From CAWDXG01 sp963822115 (GTDB taxonomy: Bacteria; Myxococcota_A; Polyangia; Polyangiales; Polyangiaceae): a stretch of DNA of 64,000 nucleotides. Location of the stretch: positions 62,001-126,000 of the forward strand of contig CAWGGM010000022.1 of assembly GCA_963822115.1 (NCBI GenBank). The letters are read 5' to 3'. The first letter of the stretch is position 1, and each line of letters starts with the position of its first letter. A model generated the notes under the pieces. That model was not told the DNA's origin and did not search any database. It saw nothing but the letters and a program-made list of their open reading frames with translations. Shown piece by piece: positions 26,574 through 36,763 of this stretch. The translations under genes were made by a program, and so were the position numbers.

Positions 26574-27257
26574 TCAGTGCACGCGCTGCGACGCCGCGAG
26601 CGGCGTGACGACGAAGCCGTGCCACGACAGCAGCACGAACGCCGACGGCACCGCGGTGTGATCGGGCGCGCCGGCCTGTTCGGGCCAGCGCAGCTGACCG
26701 CGCGCTTCGAGCCACAAGCCGTCCGCGCGCAGCATCAGCGGCAGGCCGAAGCCGAGCGAGCTCTCGAACCCGCGCTGGCTGCCGAAGCCATGTCCGGGCG
26801 GCTCGGCCCAGAACGCGCCGAGGCCGAGCGAGATCGAGTCCAGCAGCAGATCCGGAAAGGCCGCGTCGAGCTCGTGCCCTTCGGCCCAGCGCGGCAGAAA
26901 CCCGGGCCGGAGGTCGACGCCCAGCGACACAAGCCGCGCGGCGCCGCTCTCCGGGCGGCGGAAGCCGTCGCGATAGCTCGCATACACGCCCAGCATCGAG
27001 AAGTAGTGCAGGCCCAGCCGTGCCGCGCCGCGTGCGCCGGCCTTGTCCAGCTCCACGCCCAGCCCCAGCCCGATGTCCAGGTCACCGTGGAAACGTCCGT
27101 AGACGCCGTTGCCGCCGATGTGCTGGTCGGGCTCGACCTCGGGCTTCACGTTGGAGGTCGTCTGGTGTCCCCACGTCTCCGCTGCGCGCGCGGGCTTGCC
27201 GGACATCAAGAGCAGGCCCAGCGCCGCTGCGGCGATCCCGCTGCGGCCGGCTCTCAT
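26574..27257 (-). CDS. Probable outer-membrane beta-barrel protein
   Basis: 227 residues from ATG at 27257, which overlaps the stop of the HD-domain gene (ATGA). Signal peptide MRAGRSGIAAAALGLLLMSGKPARA. The mature part is built of amphipathic strands with Gly/Tyr/Leu alternation (GVYGRFHGDLDIGLGLGVEL, LGLHYFSMLGVYASYRDGF, SSLGFGLPLMLRADGLWLE) and ends in a strand-like FVVTPLAASQRVH. This is the pattern of small myxobacterial outer-membrane barrels. No closer family assigned. Confidence 0.7.
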   Translation of the reverse strand: MRAGRSGIAAAALGLLLMSGKPARAAETWGHQTTSNVKPEVEPDQHIGGNGVYGRFHGDLDIGLGLGVELDKAGARGAARLGLHYFSMLGVYASYRDGFRRPESGAARLVSLGVDLRPGFLPRWAEGHELDAAFPDLLLDSISLGLGAFWAEPPGHGFGSQRGFESSLGFGLPLMLRADGLWLEARGQLRWPEQAGAPDHTAVPSAFVLLSWHGFVVTPLAASQRVH

Positions 27258-28546
27258 GCCTCGACCGCCCGCACGATGTCCTCGCGCAGCTCCGCCGCGA
27301 AGATCAGCCGCACGCGTTCCAGGCGCTGGCCCCGGAGCCGCCCCAGCAGGAACGAGACATCGCCGGGCTTGCGTGGCGCGCCGGTGGGAAAGATGACGGT
27401 CAGCGAGTCCGTGGTGTCGTCGAACGGTACGTCGGCGGCCTCGTCGAGCCCGACGTACACGTCCGGGTCCAGGCCGTGCGCTAGCGCGACCTCGCGCGCG
27501 CGGTCGAGCGCCTCGCGGCGCGCGTCGGACGCGAGCTCGGCGCCGTACAGCTCGTAGGTCTTGAACAACCGCCGCGCGTACAGCCTGCTGGCGAGATCGG
27601 CGAGCACCTTGTCGCTGCTGTTGCGCCACGCCGCCAGCGCCTGCCAGAGCAGCGTGTCGTCGAGCTCGAGGTAGTCGGCGAGATCGGCGTCGCCAGTGCG
27701 CGCGATCGACTCGACGGCCGCAGGCGTCGCCGGAAGCCGCGCGCCGTCGGCAAGCAGCTGGCGGACCCTGGCCAGGATACGCCCCAGCATCCACTCGCTG
27801 GCGCGGCTTGCCTTGTGGAAGTAGACCTGCTGGAACATGAACAGCCGGGCGAGGATGAACGACTCGATCGCCGGCAGCCCCTTGGCGCCGTCGATGGCGA
27901 GCGGCGGTGCGACGTCGGGCGACTCCGCCACGCCGAAGCGCAGGCTCCTCAAGAGCCAGTCCAGATCGAACGTGCCGTAACCGACTCCGGTCGAGTAGGC
28001 GTCGCGCAGGAGGTAGTCGCAGCGATCCACATCGAAGGTGCCGCTCACCGCCCGCGCGAGGAAGCTCAGCTCGTGGCGGCCGTGTACGAGGTCCGCCACG
28101 CGCCCCGGCAGAGTCGCGTCGAAGCGGCACAGCACGGCGTTCACCTCGGTCGAGGGATCCATCACGATGCGTGTGGTCCAGTCCTCGTGCGGTGGGCCCT
28201 CGGGCAGCGCTTCCTCGAACAGATGCGAGAACGGCCCATGGCCGAGGTCGTGCAGCAGCGCCGCGGCCAGCGCGTCGCGCGCCCGCTCGGTGGTGACCCT
28301 TTGCCAGAAAGGCAGCGCATCCTGGATGGCGCGCAGGCGGCCGAGGAAGCGCGTCATCACGAAGGCCGCACCGATCGCGTGTGAAAACCGCGTGTGGTCT
28401 GCGCCGGGGTAGGCGAGCGAGGTGAGCCCGAGCTGGCGGATGCGGCGCAAGCGTTGCACCTCGCGCGCTTCCAGCAGGGCAGGAACGATCTGTTCCTCGT
28501 CGGACTCGAACGCCACGAGCCCGTGCACCGGGTCCCTGAGTATCAT
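27254..28546 (-). CDS. HD-domain phosphohydrolase (SAMHD1/dGTPase-like)
   Basis: 430 residues from MILRDPVHGLVAFE (ATG 28546, with GGTGG upstream); a longer in-frame start reads poorly. Metal-binding HD motifs: RFSHAIGAAF (first His), LLHDLGHGPFSHLFE (HD pair and the distal His), and FDVDRCDYLLRDAYSTGVGYG (the last Asp), as in dNTP triphosphohydrolases of the SAMHD1 type. RLRRIRQLGLTSLAYPGADHTRFSH is the usual N-terminal signature. Likely cytoplasmic hydrolysis of a nucleotide; the exact substrate cannot be told. It is the first gene of a two-gene unit with the outer-membrane protein. Confidence 0.9.
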   Translation of the reverse strand: MILRDPVHGLVAFESDEEQIVPALLEAREVQRLRRIRQLGLTSLAYPGADHTRFSHAIGAAFVMTRFLGRLRAIQDALPFWQRVTTERARDALAAALLHDLGHGPFSHLFEEALPEGPPHEDWTTRIVMDPSTEVNAVLCRFDATLPGRVADLVHGRHELSFLARAVSGTFDVDRCDYLLRDAYSTGVGYGTFDLDWLLRSLRFGVAESPDVAPPLAIDGAKGLPAIESFILARLFMFQQVYFHKASRASEWMLGRILARVRQLLADGARLPATPAAVESIARTGDADLADYLELDDTLLWQALAAWRNSSDKVLADLASRLYARRLFKTYELYGAELASDARREALDRAREVALAHGLDPDVYVGLDEAADVPFDDTTDSLTVIFPTGAPRKPGDVSFLLGRLRGQRLERVRLIFAAELREDIVRAVEA

Positions 28547-28646
28547 CGCGTGTATCCACCGGGCAGGGGGCGAGCTTCCCGGGTCGGGAATATTTCCGCC
28601 ATGTTGTGGCATTTGCGACAATAAGCCATCGAGATCACGTTCTTTG

Positions 28647-28661
28647 TGGCACTCGTCTTGC
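28647..28661 (+). promoter_or_regulatory. Candidate sigma-54 promoter
   Basis: TGGCAC, five bases, TTGC matches the -24/-12 consensus with the invariant GG and GC correctly spaced. It points toward the XPB/Ssl2-N-like gene 170 nt downstream. It lies in a locally AT-richer divergent intergenic region. No activator-binding site was identified. Confidence 0.4.
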
Positions 28662-28833
28662 GAGCCGAGGCACGCGTGTGCATGAGCTAGTGTTGGACCG
28701 CTGTCCACTGTGGGGCTGATCGGCTCCGGACGCGGAGTCTACCAAGACAACGGTTCCCCCGAACCACTGGACAGCGAGTCGATTTCGAGGTTTGCTGGGA
28801 GTATCCGGGCGAATGCGTTCGGGAACCAGAACC

Positions 28834-31024
28834 ATGTCGAACCGCCGACAAGACGCATCGTCACGTACTCCCCGAGCCGGTCTGCGGGCGTTCCGCCTGG
28901 TCGATGTGCTCCGCCAGCTGCCCGATCGCGGAAATCGCCTCGCTGGTACAGCGTCTCGGCATCAACATCGATGAGGCCAAGCGCATCGATGTGCCCTCGC
29001 AGGTGGCACGAGCGCTGTTGATGCTGCCCGAAGCGCGCGACCCGTCGCAGCTGCCCGGCCCGACACGCGAGCTGCTCTATCGCATCGCTGAAGCGAAGGG
29101 CTCGCTCCCCGTCGAGACCCTGCCCCCGGCTATCGAACCCCTGGTCGCGCGCGGCATCGTGTTTGCCCGTCGCGGCAAGGACGCCGTCGAGCTGGTCCTG
29201 CCCATCGCCTACATGTGCCAGATGCGCACCTGGGAAGGCGAGGACCCGCGTGGGCTGCGCGCACTGCTCGCGCAGTCCAACCCCGAAGTCGCGAGCAGCA
29301 TTGCCTCGCACTATCTGGGGCGGCCCGCGACGCCGCCGTTGGCGTTGTCTCTCGAGCCGGCCTGGGAGGTGCTCACCGACCCGGTCCGACTGAAGAAGGA
29401 AGTGGACTCGCTGGCCCCGCTCGAGCGCAAGCTGCTGCGCGCGGTCGAGAAGGTCGGCGGCGAGGTCGATACCGAGGAGCTGCTCGACCTGGAACGCGAA
29501 CCGATGCGCCTGCGCGGCGCGACCGGCGTCACGCCCTCGCGACGCGGGGTCGGCTTCGCGCTGGAACGTCGCGGCTTCCTGGTTCCCGTCCATCCCAACC
29601 GTCACGTGATTCCATCCGAGGTCGCGGTGGTCGTCGGCGCGCAGCGGCGCGCCGAACGCGAGGCGCAGCGGCGCGAGATCCTCAGCTACGTGCTCGACGA
29701 GGACCACGATCCGCGGCGCGCACGCTTCGCCGAGGACCCGGTGCCCCTGGCGCTGGCGATGGCGCTGGCGGTGCGTGAGCCCAACGTGGAGATCCGCCCC
29801 GACGTGGGGACGCCGCGTTCGCTCCTTTCGCGCTTCGCCACGCGCTTCGGCCGCGAGCAGGAGGCCGTCGCGCTGCTGGCGGCTCTCAGCCGCGCCATCG
29901 GGCTGTGGGAGGCGTCGGTGATCGGCGTCGCGTCGCCGCCGGGTTCGTACCGCGTCCAGGATCTCGGAACGGTGCTGTTCAATGCGTGGCGCCGCGGCGG
30001 TGCGTGGGACGAGGCCCGGCCCGACGGCGAGGTGCTGCGCGCCACAGGCGAAGCGCGCGAAGCCAGCTCGGTCGGCGTGATCCGCGAGATGGTGCTGGAT
30101 GCGCTGCGCGAGCTCGGCGACGGCAACTGGGCGCCGTGGGAGGCCGTGGCGGCCTATGTGCGCGCCGACAGCCGTACGCCGGGTCTGGCGCGCCTGCTCG
30201 AGCGCTGGGCCGCGCGGGCCGGGGTCGAGGCAATGACGCCGGCCGAGGTCGCGCGTCGCGTGGCGCTCGAGAGCCTGCACGTGCTGGGCGTGGTGGATCT
30301 GGGCGACCCCGACACCGACGAGCAGGGTACGACTCTGCGCATCACTCCGCGCGGCCGCGCGTTCCTGTCGGGCGAAGAGCCCTCGGTGACGGCGGAAGTC
30401 AGTCGCTTCGTCGACAACCAGGCGCTGCGCATCGGCTCGGAGGAGCGTGTCGGCCACGTCGTTGCGCTGTCGTCGTTCGTCGAGATCGGGCGCATCACAG
30501 GTCAGCTCGACGTTTCGATCACCCAGCAGACACTGTCGCTGGCCCTGAGCGCGGGAATCGAGCCGGAGCTCATCAGGACGCGTCTCGAGAGCATCGCGGC
30601 CTTGCCGGATCCGATCGAGCGGCTGCTGGTCCAGGCCAGCGCTGTGGTCGGCCGGGCCGAGCTGGTCCAGTCGCCGGGCTTCCTCTGGGTGGAGGATCCC
30701 GAGGTGCGCGAGATGCTCCGCACGCGACGCCAGACTGCCGATCTGTTCGTGGACCCCTCGCCACCGGCGGGGCTTCTGCTGGCACCCGGAGTGGATGTGG
30801 ACCGTCTGACACGCCGCTGTCGCGCGCTCGGCGTCGAGGTGCTCGTCGAGGGCGAGGTACACCACACTCGTGGAACCGTTCCGCCGCCGCGTCGCAGCTC
30901 GAGCGCGACGATGAAGGCCGTGGGGTCGGGCGCACCGCGCAAGCCGAGCGGCACGCGCCGCAAGGCCCGGCGGACCGGGTCGACGACGGCGCCCAAGCGC
31001 AGTAGCGGCAGCGGCTCGAGCTAG
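28834..31024 (+). CDS. XPB/Ssl2 N-terminal (Helicase_C_3)-like protein, N-terminus frameshifted
   Basis: About 730 residues if the frame is repaired. The main frame is open from ATG 28904 to the TAG at 31024. Better continuity is gained from ATG 28834 (MSNRRQDASSRTPRAG...FRLVDVLRQLPD), joined by dropping one base at about 28927 to AEIASLVQRLGINIDEA. The C-terminal third (about 500-620: HVVALSSFVEIGRITGQLDVS, LSLALSAGIEPELI, LPDPIERLL) resembles the Helicase_C_3 / XPB-N domain, but no helicase motor motifs are present. It ends in a basic Arg/Lys/Ser tail that may bind nucleic acid. Probably cytoplasmic; role unknown. If the frameshift is not an error, the product starts MCSASCPIAEIASL. Confidence 0.65.
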
Positions 31025-31156
31025 GTCACCGAGCGTGATTCCGCTACGGGAGTAGCAGCTCGTCCCGACCGCGCCGTTTCGACCTGCAGCGCCGACGACT
31101 GGGGCGTCCTGGCTGCCTCCCGCCGGAAGACTTCGTTCTGATGCTTGGTCTTGTGG

Positions 31157-31180
31157 CGTTTGGGGCCCCGACCCCAAACG
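31157..31180. terminator. Bidirectional terminator hairpin between convergent genes
   Basis: CGTTTGGGG (31157-31165) and CCCCAAACG (31172-31180) form a perfect 9-bp stem with a 6-nt loop, midway between the convergent stops at 31024 and 31237. The stem includes A/T pairs, unusual for this GC-rich context. No T-run follows. Confidence 0.6.
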
Positions 31181-31236
31181 CGGCGACCGGAAGCGTCGCT
31201 CCTTGCCCTGTCGGGGAATCTCGCTCGAGCTAGCTC

Positions 31237-32493
31237 TCAGGCGTCCAGGCGCCGCTTCACCCAGGCCGCCGCGCCCGGGCTCGGGCTCGCGCGGACCACG
31301 CGGCCGCCACTCACGAACAGCTCGGCCGGCAACGCCCGGCCGTTGTATTCGCTGGCCATCACGAAGCCGTACGCGCCCGCGTCGCGGATCACGACGGAGC
31401 CGGGCAGCGCATCGCCCAGAGCGTGCTCGCCGAAATCGTCCGCGCTCTCGCACACCGGGCCGACCACGCGCCACTTCGCTCCGCCCGGCGGTCGCTCCAG
31501 TGGTTCGACGCGATGGAAGGCCTGGTACAGCGCCGGCCGGATCAGATCATTCATGCCGGCGTCGAGCATGGCCCAGCGGCGGCCGCCGCTCTGCTTGCCC
31601 TGGAGCACGCACGCCACCAGCACGCCGTGCGGCGCCACCAGCGCACGTCCCGGTTCGACGATCAGCTGCAGCCGCTCGAGCCCTTCACGCGCAAGCCGCT
31701 CCACGGCTGCGCGCGCGAACTCGGCGGGCGTCGCGACCGGGCCTTCTCCGTAGTCGATGCCGAAGCCGCCACCGAAGTCGACAAAGTCGAGTGAAGCGCC
31801 GCTGGCCAGCCGTGCGCGCGCCGCGTCGCACACCACCTGTGCGGAATCGAGATACGGCCCGGGCGTGGCGAGCATCGAGCCGACGTGCGTCGAGACGCCG
31901 ACGGCCTCGAGCGCTTCCGGCTGCTGGTCGACGAGCTCGAAGGCCCGCGCGAGATCCTCGCGCACGATGCCGAACTTGGCTTCGTCGTGGCCTGTAGCGA
32001 CGTGGGCGTGCGAGTCGATCTCGATGCCTGGATTGATCCTGAGCGACACGCGGGCGCGGCGGCCCGCCGCGCTGGCGCGCGCCGCCACGCGTGCGATCTC
32101 CTCGACGCTCTCGAGCTGGATGGCGTGGATGCCCGCGGCGATCGCGCGATCGAGCTCCGCGTCGCTCTTGGCGACGCCGCTCATCACGATGCGCGACGGT
32201 TCAACGCCGCAGGCCAGCGCGACTTCCAGCTCGGCGGCGGACACCACATCGGCGCCCGCGCCCGCCTGTGCGAGCGTTCGCACGACGGAGCCGGCGGTGT
32301 TGGCCTTGACCGCGTAGGCGACGACATTCGGCGCCGCGCCGAACGCGCCGACCAGATCGCGCGCTCCGGCTGCCATCGCATCGAGGTCGTAGACGTAGGC
32401 GGGCGTGGGCGTGTTCTGGGCGGCCAGCAGCTCCGCGAGCGGCGCTCCGCCGAGCGTCGCTCTGCCCGTGGCGTCGCGTTCGAATCCGGACAT
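31237..32493 (-). CDS. lysA: Diaminopimelate decarboxylase
   Basis: 418 residues, normal length. PLP enzyme of fold type III that converts meso-diaminopimelate to L-lysine. Seen: YAVKANTAGSVV (Lys that binds PLP), VSLRINPGIEID, THVGSMLATPGPY, the glycine loop DFGGGFGIDYGEG, EPGRALVAPHG, GPVCESADDF (active-site Cys from the partner subunit) and GAYGFVMASEYNGR. All key motifs are intact. Cytoplasmic. It stands alone, with a large AT-rich palindrome 69 nt upstream of the start (see 32562-32607). Confidence 0.95.
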   Translation of the reverse strand: MSGFERDATGRATLGGAPLAELLAAQNTPTPAYVYDLDAMAAGARDLVGAFGAAPNVVAYAVKANTAGSVVRTLAQAGAGADVVSAAELEVALACGVEPSRIVMSGVAKSDAELDRAIAAGIHAIQLESVEEIARVAARASAAGRRARVSLRINPGIEIDSHAHVATGHDEAKFGIVREDLARAFELVDQQPEALEAVGVSTHVGSMLATPGPYLDSAQVVCDAARARLASGASLDFVDFGGGFGIDYGEGPVATPAEFARAAVERLAREGLERLQLIVEPGRALVAPHGVLVACVLQGKQSGGRRWAMLDAGMNDLIRPALYQAFHRVEPLERPPGGAKWRVVGPVCESADDFGEHALGDALPGSVVIRDAGAYGFVMASEYNGRALPAELFVSGGRVVRASPSPGAAAWVKRRLDA

Positions 32494-32561
32494 GCTCGGC
32501 GGGTTCTAGCCGACGCGGGGCGATTCGGCGACTGGGGCTGTTTCCTGCGCTCGAGAGGCTG

Positions 32562-32607
32562 AATATGTAGCAAAATGACACAAAAATGTGACATTTTGCT
32601 ACATATT
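32562..32607. promoter_or_regulatory. 46-bp AT-rich palindrome upstream of lysA (candidate operator)
   Basis: AATATGTAGCAAAATG (32562-32577) is exactly the inverse of CATTTTGCTACATATT (32592-32607). After one mismatched pair the inner CACA/TGTG continues the symmetry around an AAAA centre. In a very GC-rich sequence this is exceptional. It lies 69-114 nt upstream of the lysA start and about 330 nt upstream of the Ser/Thr kinase gene on the other strand. A dimeric regulator site or a structured leader element is plausible. The rest of 32494-32936 shows no gene. Confidence 0.6.
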
Positions 32608-32936
32608 TTGCTGTGCTGGCGGGCCTGGGCCTGCGGGGTCGGGCGGGGTGGGCTTGCTGTGTGGCCTTCCGGGGTGCCCCCGAAGGGAGGTATAAGCCTG
32701 AATGTATCCGTTGCGCGCCGACAATGGCGGCTGCCCAAGCGGCTGCTGCTGCCAGGCACAGCGGCTACGATTAGCTGATAGCTTGAAGAAGTACTCCCGC
32801 CCGCCGAAGGTCGGGCGAACCGAGAACGGCTAGCAGCTCAGATGGTTGTCCGTCGCGTCAGGATAGACTGCACGAGGGGGCCTGCCGCACCGCGGGAACA
32901 GGCTCGTGGCGTGCGGCTGTCGTGCGCGCGTGACGC

Positions 32937-34809
32937 ATGGGGAGCACACCCGTGAGCTCTCCGGCCGAGCTCAAGCCGCGGCTCGACAAGTACGAGCTGC
33001 TGGAGGAGGTCGGCCACGGCGGCATGGCGACCGTGTACCGCGCGCACGATCGGCGGCTAGGCCGCGACGTGGCGGTCAAGGTCATCCACCGGCATCTGCG
33101 CGAGAGTGTGGAGGTCGGGGCGCGGTTCGTGAGCGAAGCGCGCGCCGTCGCCAAGCTCCGCCACCCGAACATCGTCGAGGTCTACGACGTTCTCGGACGA
33201 GGACGACCCGGAGCGCTATCTGGTGGTGGAGCTGGTGCGCGGCACCACGCTGCGCAAGCTCCTGAACCAGACCGGGCACATGCCCGCCGAGGTCGCCGCC
33301 GCGGTGGCGCTGGAGATCGGTGCCGCGCTCGAGCACGCCCACCAGCAGGGTGTGGTGCACCGCGACGTGAAGCCCGAGAACGTGCTGGTCGAGCTGCCCG
33401 AGAAGGGCGTGGACACGCGGCGTTCGAGCGAGCGGACCACCGAGGATGGCATCGCCCGCATCAAGATCACCGATTTCGGCATCGCGAAGCTGCTGGACGC
33501 ACAGGGCGTGACGTCCACGGGGCAGGTGCTCGGATCGCCCGCGCACATGGCTCCCGAGCAGATCGAGGGTGGGGCCGTCGACGCGCGCGCGGATGTGTTC
33601 GGGCTGGGCGTGCTGTTCTACGAGTGTCTGGTCGGCAAGTTGCCGTTCGACGGGCGCAATCCAGCGCAGGTGCTGCGGCGCGTGCTCGACGGCATCTTCA
33701 CGCCGGCCGATCGCGCGCGACCCACGGTGGGAGCGAGCTTCGCGCGCATCGCCGACAAAGCGCTCGCCCGCGACATGGAGGGACGCTACGCGTCTGCGGC
33801 GGAAATGTCCGAGGCGCTGCGCGCGGAGCTGTCGCGCCTCGGTTTCGACGATCCGCGCCGCGAGCTGGCCGAATACCTGGAAGGGCCCGAGGCCTATCGC
33901 AAGGAGTACGAGCCGCGCATCGTGGCGCGGCTGGTGGAGCTGGGGCGGCGTGCGCGCGGGCGGCGCGAGGTGACGGAGGCCGCGGCGGCGTACAACCGGG
34001 CGCTGGCGTTCCGCCCGGACGACCCCGAGCTATTGGCGCAGGTCACCGGGCTTGCACGCGCGGAACGCTTCAAGCGCGCGGCGCTCAGGATCGGCGTGAT
34101 CCTCGGCGGAAGCGTAGTGCTGGGCGGCGTTGCCTACGGGGTGGCCCGCGCGGCGCGCGGCGGCTCGACGCGCTTGCTGCGACCGGGCGACGGCGGGCAC
34201 AGCAAGGCCGCGGCCGCGAAGAAGCAGTACCACCCGATGAACAACTTGCCGCGGATCAAGTCCGGGGTCGTGGCGCCGGCGGCCAGCGCTTCGGCGGAAC
34301 ACCATCACGCGGCGCGGGTCGTGCACGCTTCGCCTCGCGCTCCTGCGGCCGCCGAGAAGGGGACGGGCATGGTGCGCGTGGTGATCCGCGGCGCCACCGG
34401 CGGCACGGTCCGCATCGACAGCGGTCCGGCCGAGAGCCCCTTCGGAAAGACCTACAAGCTTTCCGCCGGCAAGCATCGGCTGGATTTCGTGCCTCCCAAC
34501 GCCGACTGCTGCGAGACGCCCAAGCCGACGTTCTTCACTGTCGTCGCCGACCAGCAGCAGACCGAGTACGGCGAGATCCCGTTCAAGGATGCGCAGCTCC
34601 AGGCCACCGGTCCGGCCGGCATGGTGGTGAGGTGTGGCGAGCTTTTCGCGGGCAGGCTGGTCGCGCCGGGCTCGCGCTCGATCCCCATGAACGGGCCGCG
34701 CGTGTCGGGCAAGTGCACGCTGAATCCGCCCCAGGGCAGCACCGACGCGCCCAAACAGATTGACGTTACCCTGGCACCCGGTCGAACCTTCCCCATCTCC
34801 TGGCCCTAG
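32937..34809 (+). CDS. Membrane Ser/Thr protein kinase (PknB/Hanks type), frameshifted in N-lobe
   Basis: About 620 residues if repaired. The first frame gives LLEEVGHGGMATVYRAHD (glycine loop), VAVKVIHRHL (ATP-binding Lys) and HPNIVEVYDV. One extra base at about 33192 breaks it. The next frame continues SDEDDPERYLVVELVRG, HRDVKPENVL, DFGIAK, GSPAHMAPEQIEGG and DVFGLGVLFYECLVGKLPFDG, so the kinase is complete and should be active. A single transmembrane helix (about IGVILGGSVVLGGVAYGV) precedes a periplasmic C-terminal region with an unrecognised strand-rich domain. Probably part of a phosphorylation signalling pathway. The next gene (34843) follows in the same direction after 33 nt. Confidence 0.85.
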
Positions 34810-34842
34810 GCGCACTCTGCTGCCTGCGGGTCAGCGGTCCGG

Positions 34843-35865
34843 ATGAGCCCGATTCGACTCCGTTTCCCCGCAGTCCTCGCGTGTGCCGCAGCCCTCGGCT
34901 CGGCGGGGTCGGTGCGCGCCCAGCCCAGAGCCGGTCAGGGCAAGGCGCCCGCCCAGCCGGCTGGCGCGGCCCCGTCCGGGCCGGCTCCCGACCAGAACCT
35001 CGACGACTCCGCCAGGCTGGCGGGCGGCGTGAACCTGTACGACTCCGGCCAGTACCAGCAGTGCGCGAAGCACTTCGCGGAGCTGTTGAACCCCGCCAAG
35101 CCGAGCGCACTGCACGATCCGCACATCATCGAGACGGCGCGCGTCTACTACGCGGCGTGTCTGATCGGCAGCAATCATCCCGAGCAGGCGGACAAGCCGC
35201 TACGCGACGCCATCCGCGACAACCCGCAGATGAAGACGCCGGACAGCACGATCTTCCCGCAGCCGGTCATCGACAGGTTCTTGCAGGTGCGCCAGAAGAT
35301 GCTCGCCTACATCCACGCGCAGGAGCAGGAGCGCATCAAGGCAGCGCAGGCCAAGGCACGGAAAGCGGCCAGGGCGGAGCGTGACCGGCTCGAGCGCATC
35401 GCGCGCCTGAAGAAGCTCGCTGCCGAGGAGACGATCGTCACGAAGAATTCACGCTGGCTCGCGGCGATCCCGTTCGGGGTGGGCCAGTTCCAGAATCGCC
35501 AGCCGGCGTTGGGGTGGACGTTCCTGACCAGCGAGACGCTGCTCGGCGGCACGGCGTTCGCGATGATGGTGCTGGAGTCGAGCTACGCGAACCAGGGGTT
35601 CGATCCCGGCAAGGCCGCCGCGCTCAGACGGAACAGCAAGACCGCGTACAAGGTGCTCGAGGCAACGGGCTGGGGCGTCGTCGGCGTGGCGGTGCTCGGC
35701 ATCGTGCAGGCCCAGATCGCGTACAAGCCCGAGTTCCGTGATGGCGTGCGCAAGCGCAAGCTGCCGAAAGACCTCGAATCGGTCGCGCAAACGCCGACCC
35801 TCGCGCCCGCTGGCGGCCCCCTCGCCGGCGGCGGATTCGCGCTCGGTCTCACCGGGCGCTTCTAG
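34843..35865 (+). CDS. Exported TPR-like protein with C-terminal membrane segments
   Basis: 340 residues with signal peptide MSPIRLRFPAVLACAAALGSAGSVRA, then a short Pro/Ala linker and a TPR-like stretch (LAGGVNLYDSGQYQQCAKHFAELL, ETARVYYAACLIG) at about 60-130. A charged coiled coil follows (EQERIKAAQAKARKAARAERDRLERIARLKKL), then two hydrophobic segments (FLTSETLLGGTAFAMMVLES and TGWGVVGVAVLGIVQAQI). The SRWLAAIPFGVGQFQNRQPALGW motif between coil and membrane part is seen in other Myxococcota envelope proteins. It lies 33 nt after the kinase and is likely in the same operon. Function unknown. Confidence 0.75.
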   Translation: MSPIRLRFPAVLACAAALGSAGSVRAQPRAGQGKAPAQPAGAAPSGPAPDQNLDDSARLAGGVNLYDSGQYQQCAKHFAELLNPAKPSALHDPHIIETARVYYAACLIGSNHPEQADKPLRDAIRDNPQMKTPDSTIFPQPVIDRFLQVRQKMLAYIHAQEQERIKAAQAKARKAARAERDRLERIARLKKLAAEETIVTKNSRWLAAIPFGVGQFQNRQPALGWTFLTSETLLGGTAFAMMVLESSYANQGFDPGKAAALRRNSKTAYKVLEATGWGVVGVAVLGIVQAQIAYKPEFRDGVRKRKLPKDLESVAQTPTLAPAGGPLAGGGFALGLTGRF

Positions 35866-35898
35866 AGCACCTGCCCCGGGGCGGGGAATTGTGCCCGG

Positions 35899-36735
35899 CT
35901 ACGGCACGTAGCGGTAGGTCACGGCGAGCACCGGGATGGTGGCGGTCGAGCTCGTGGTGTCGAGGCCGCGCAGTACGCCGAGGTCGAGCGCCCAGCTACG
36001 GAACGGGAAGCGCGCAGCCGCACCCAGCGCCACGCCGTTGTACGGACCCGCGTCGCGTCCGAGCGGCAGCAGCGAGTCGGCTTCGAGCAGCAGATGCAAC
36101 CAGTGGGCGACCGGCACGATCGCGCCGGCGCCGCTCGCCACGAGCGACACCGGGCCGGCGAGCAGCAGTGTGGAGCCGAGCGAGAAGCTGCCGCGGCAGG
36201 CGTCGTCGAAGCAGAGTTGCACCACGCCGCCGCCGCGCCCGAGGAACATGTTGCCCTGCTCGAGACCCGCGGCGCCCGTGGCGGAGGCGATCACGGCGAT
36301 GCGCACGCGTCGGTTGTCGAGCAAACGCGTCTTGAGGCTCAGGTCGAGAGGGAAGAAGTTCTCGGTACCCAGCGGCGGAGTGCCGGTGATGGATATTTGA
36401 GTGGTATCGCTCAGGGCGTAGCCGATCTGCAGGAGCGCGATGTCGTAGCTGGTGGCGTAGAACGTCCCCGCTGGGTGCGTGTACGCGGTCGGCGTCACGA
36501 TCACGCGATCGGCGTGGGCGTTGCCGAGCTTGCGCTGGTGTGCGGGATGCGGAAGCGGCGGTGGCGGCGCGTAGCCGGGCGGCTGCGCTGTGTACGCGGG
36601 CGGCTGCGCCGTGTACGCGGGCGGTGTGGTCCCGGGGGTCTGCGCGAGCGCAGTCCCGCTCGCCGTCGACACGGCGAGCAGAACACGGACAACACGCAGC
36701 ATGCTCATGAGCGGGGCTCGTCGCACGATAGCCAA
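35899..36735 (-). CDS. Exported outer-membrane protein with Pro-rich repeat linker
   Basis: 278 residues. A TTG start at 36735 was chosen because GGAGG lies six bases upstream; ATG codons at 36708 and 36702 are alternatives. Signal peptide ends in GTALAQ. A linker with repeats PPAYTAQ, encoded by near-identical 21-bp units, is followed by a strand-rich domain (TFYATSYDIALLQIGYAL, TQISITGTPPLG, FFPLDLSLKTRLL) and a C-terminal strand ending VLAVTYRYVP, typical of barrels or surface beta-proteins. Function unknown. It diverges from the MopE-motif lipoprotein with only 28 nt between starts. Confidence 0.72.
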   Translation of the reverse strand: MAIVRRAPLMSMLRVVRVLLAVSTASGTALAQTPGTTPPAYTAQPPAYTAQPPGYAPPPPLPHPAHQRKLGNAHADRVIVTPTAYTHPAGTFYATSYDIALLQIGYALSDTTQISITGTPPLGTENFFPLDLSLKTRLLDNRRVRIAVIASATGAAGLEQGNMFLGRGGGVVQLCFDDACRGSFSLGSTLLLAGPVSLVASGAGAIVPVAHWLHLLLEADSLLPLGRDAGPYNGVALGAAARFPFRSWALDLGVLRGLDTTSSTATIPVLAVTYRYVP

Positions 36736-36763
36736 GACAAGCCTCCACTGCTACGCTGCTGCC

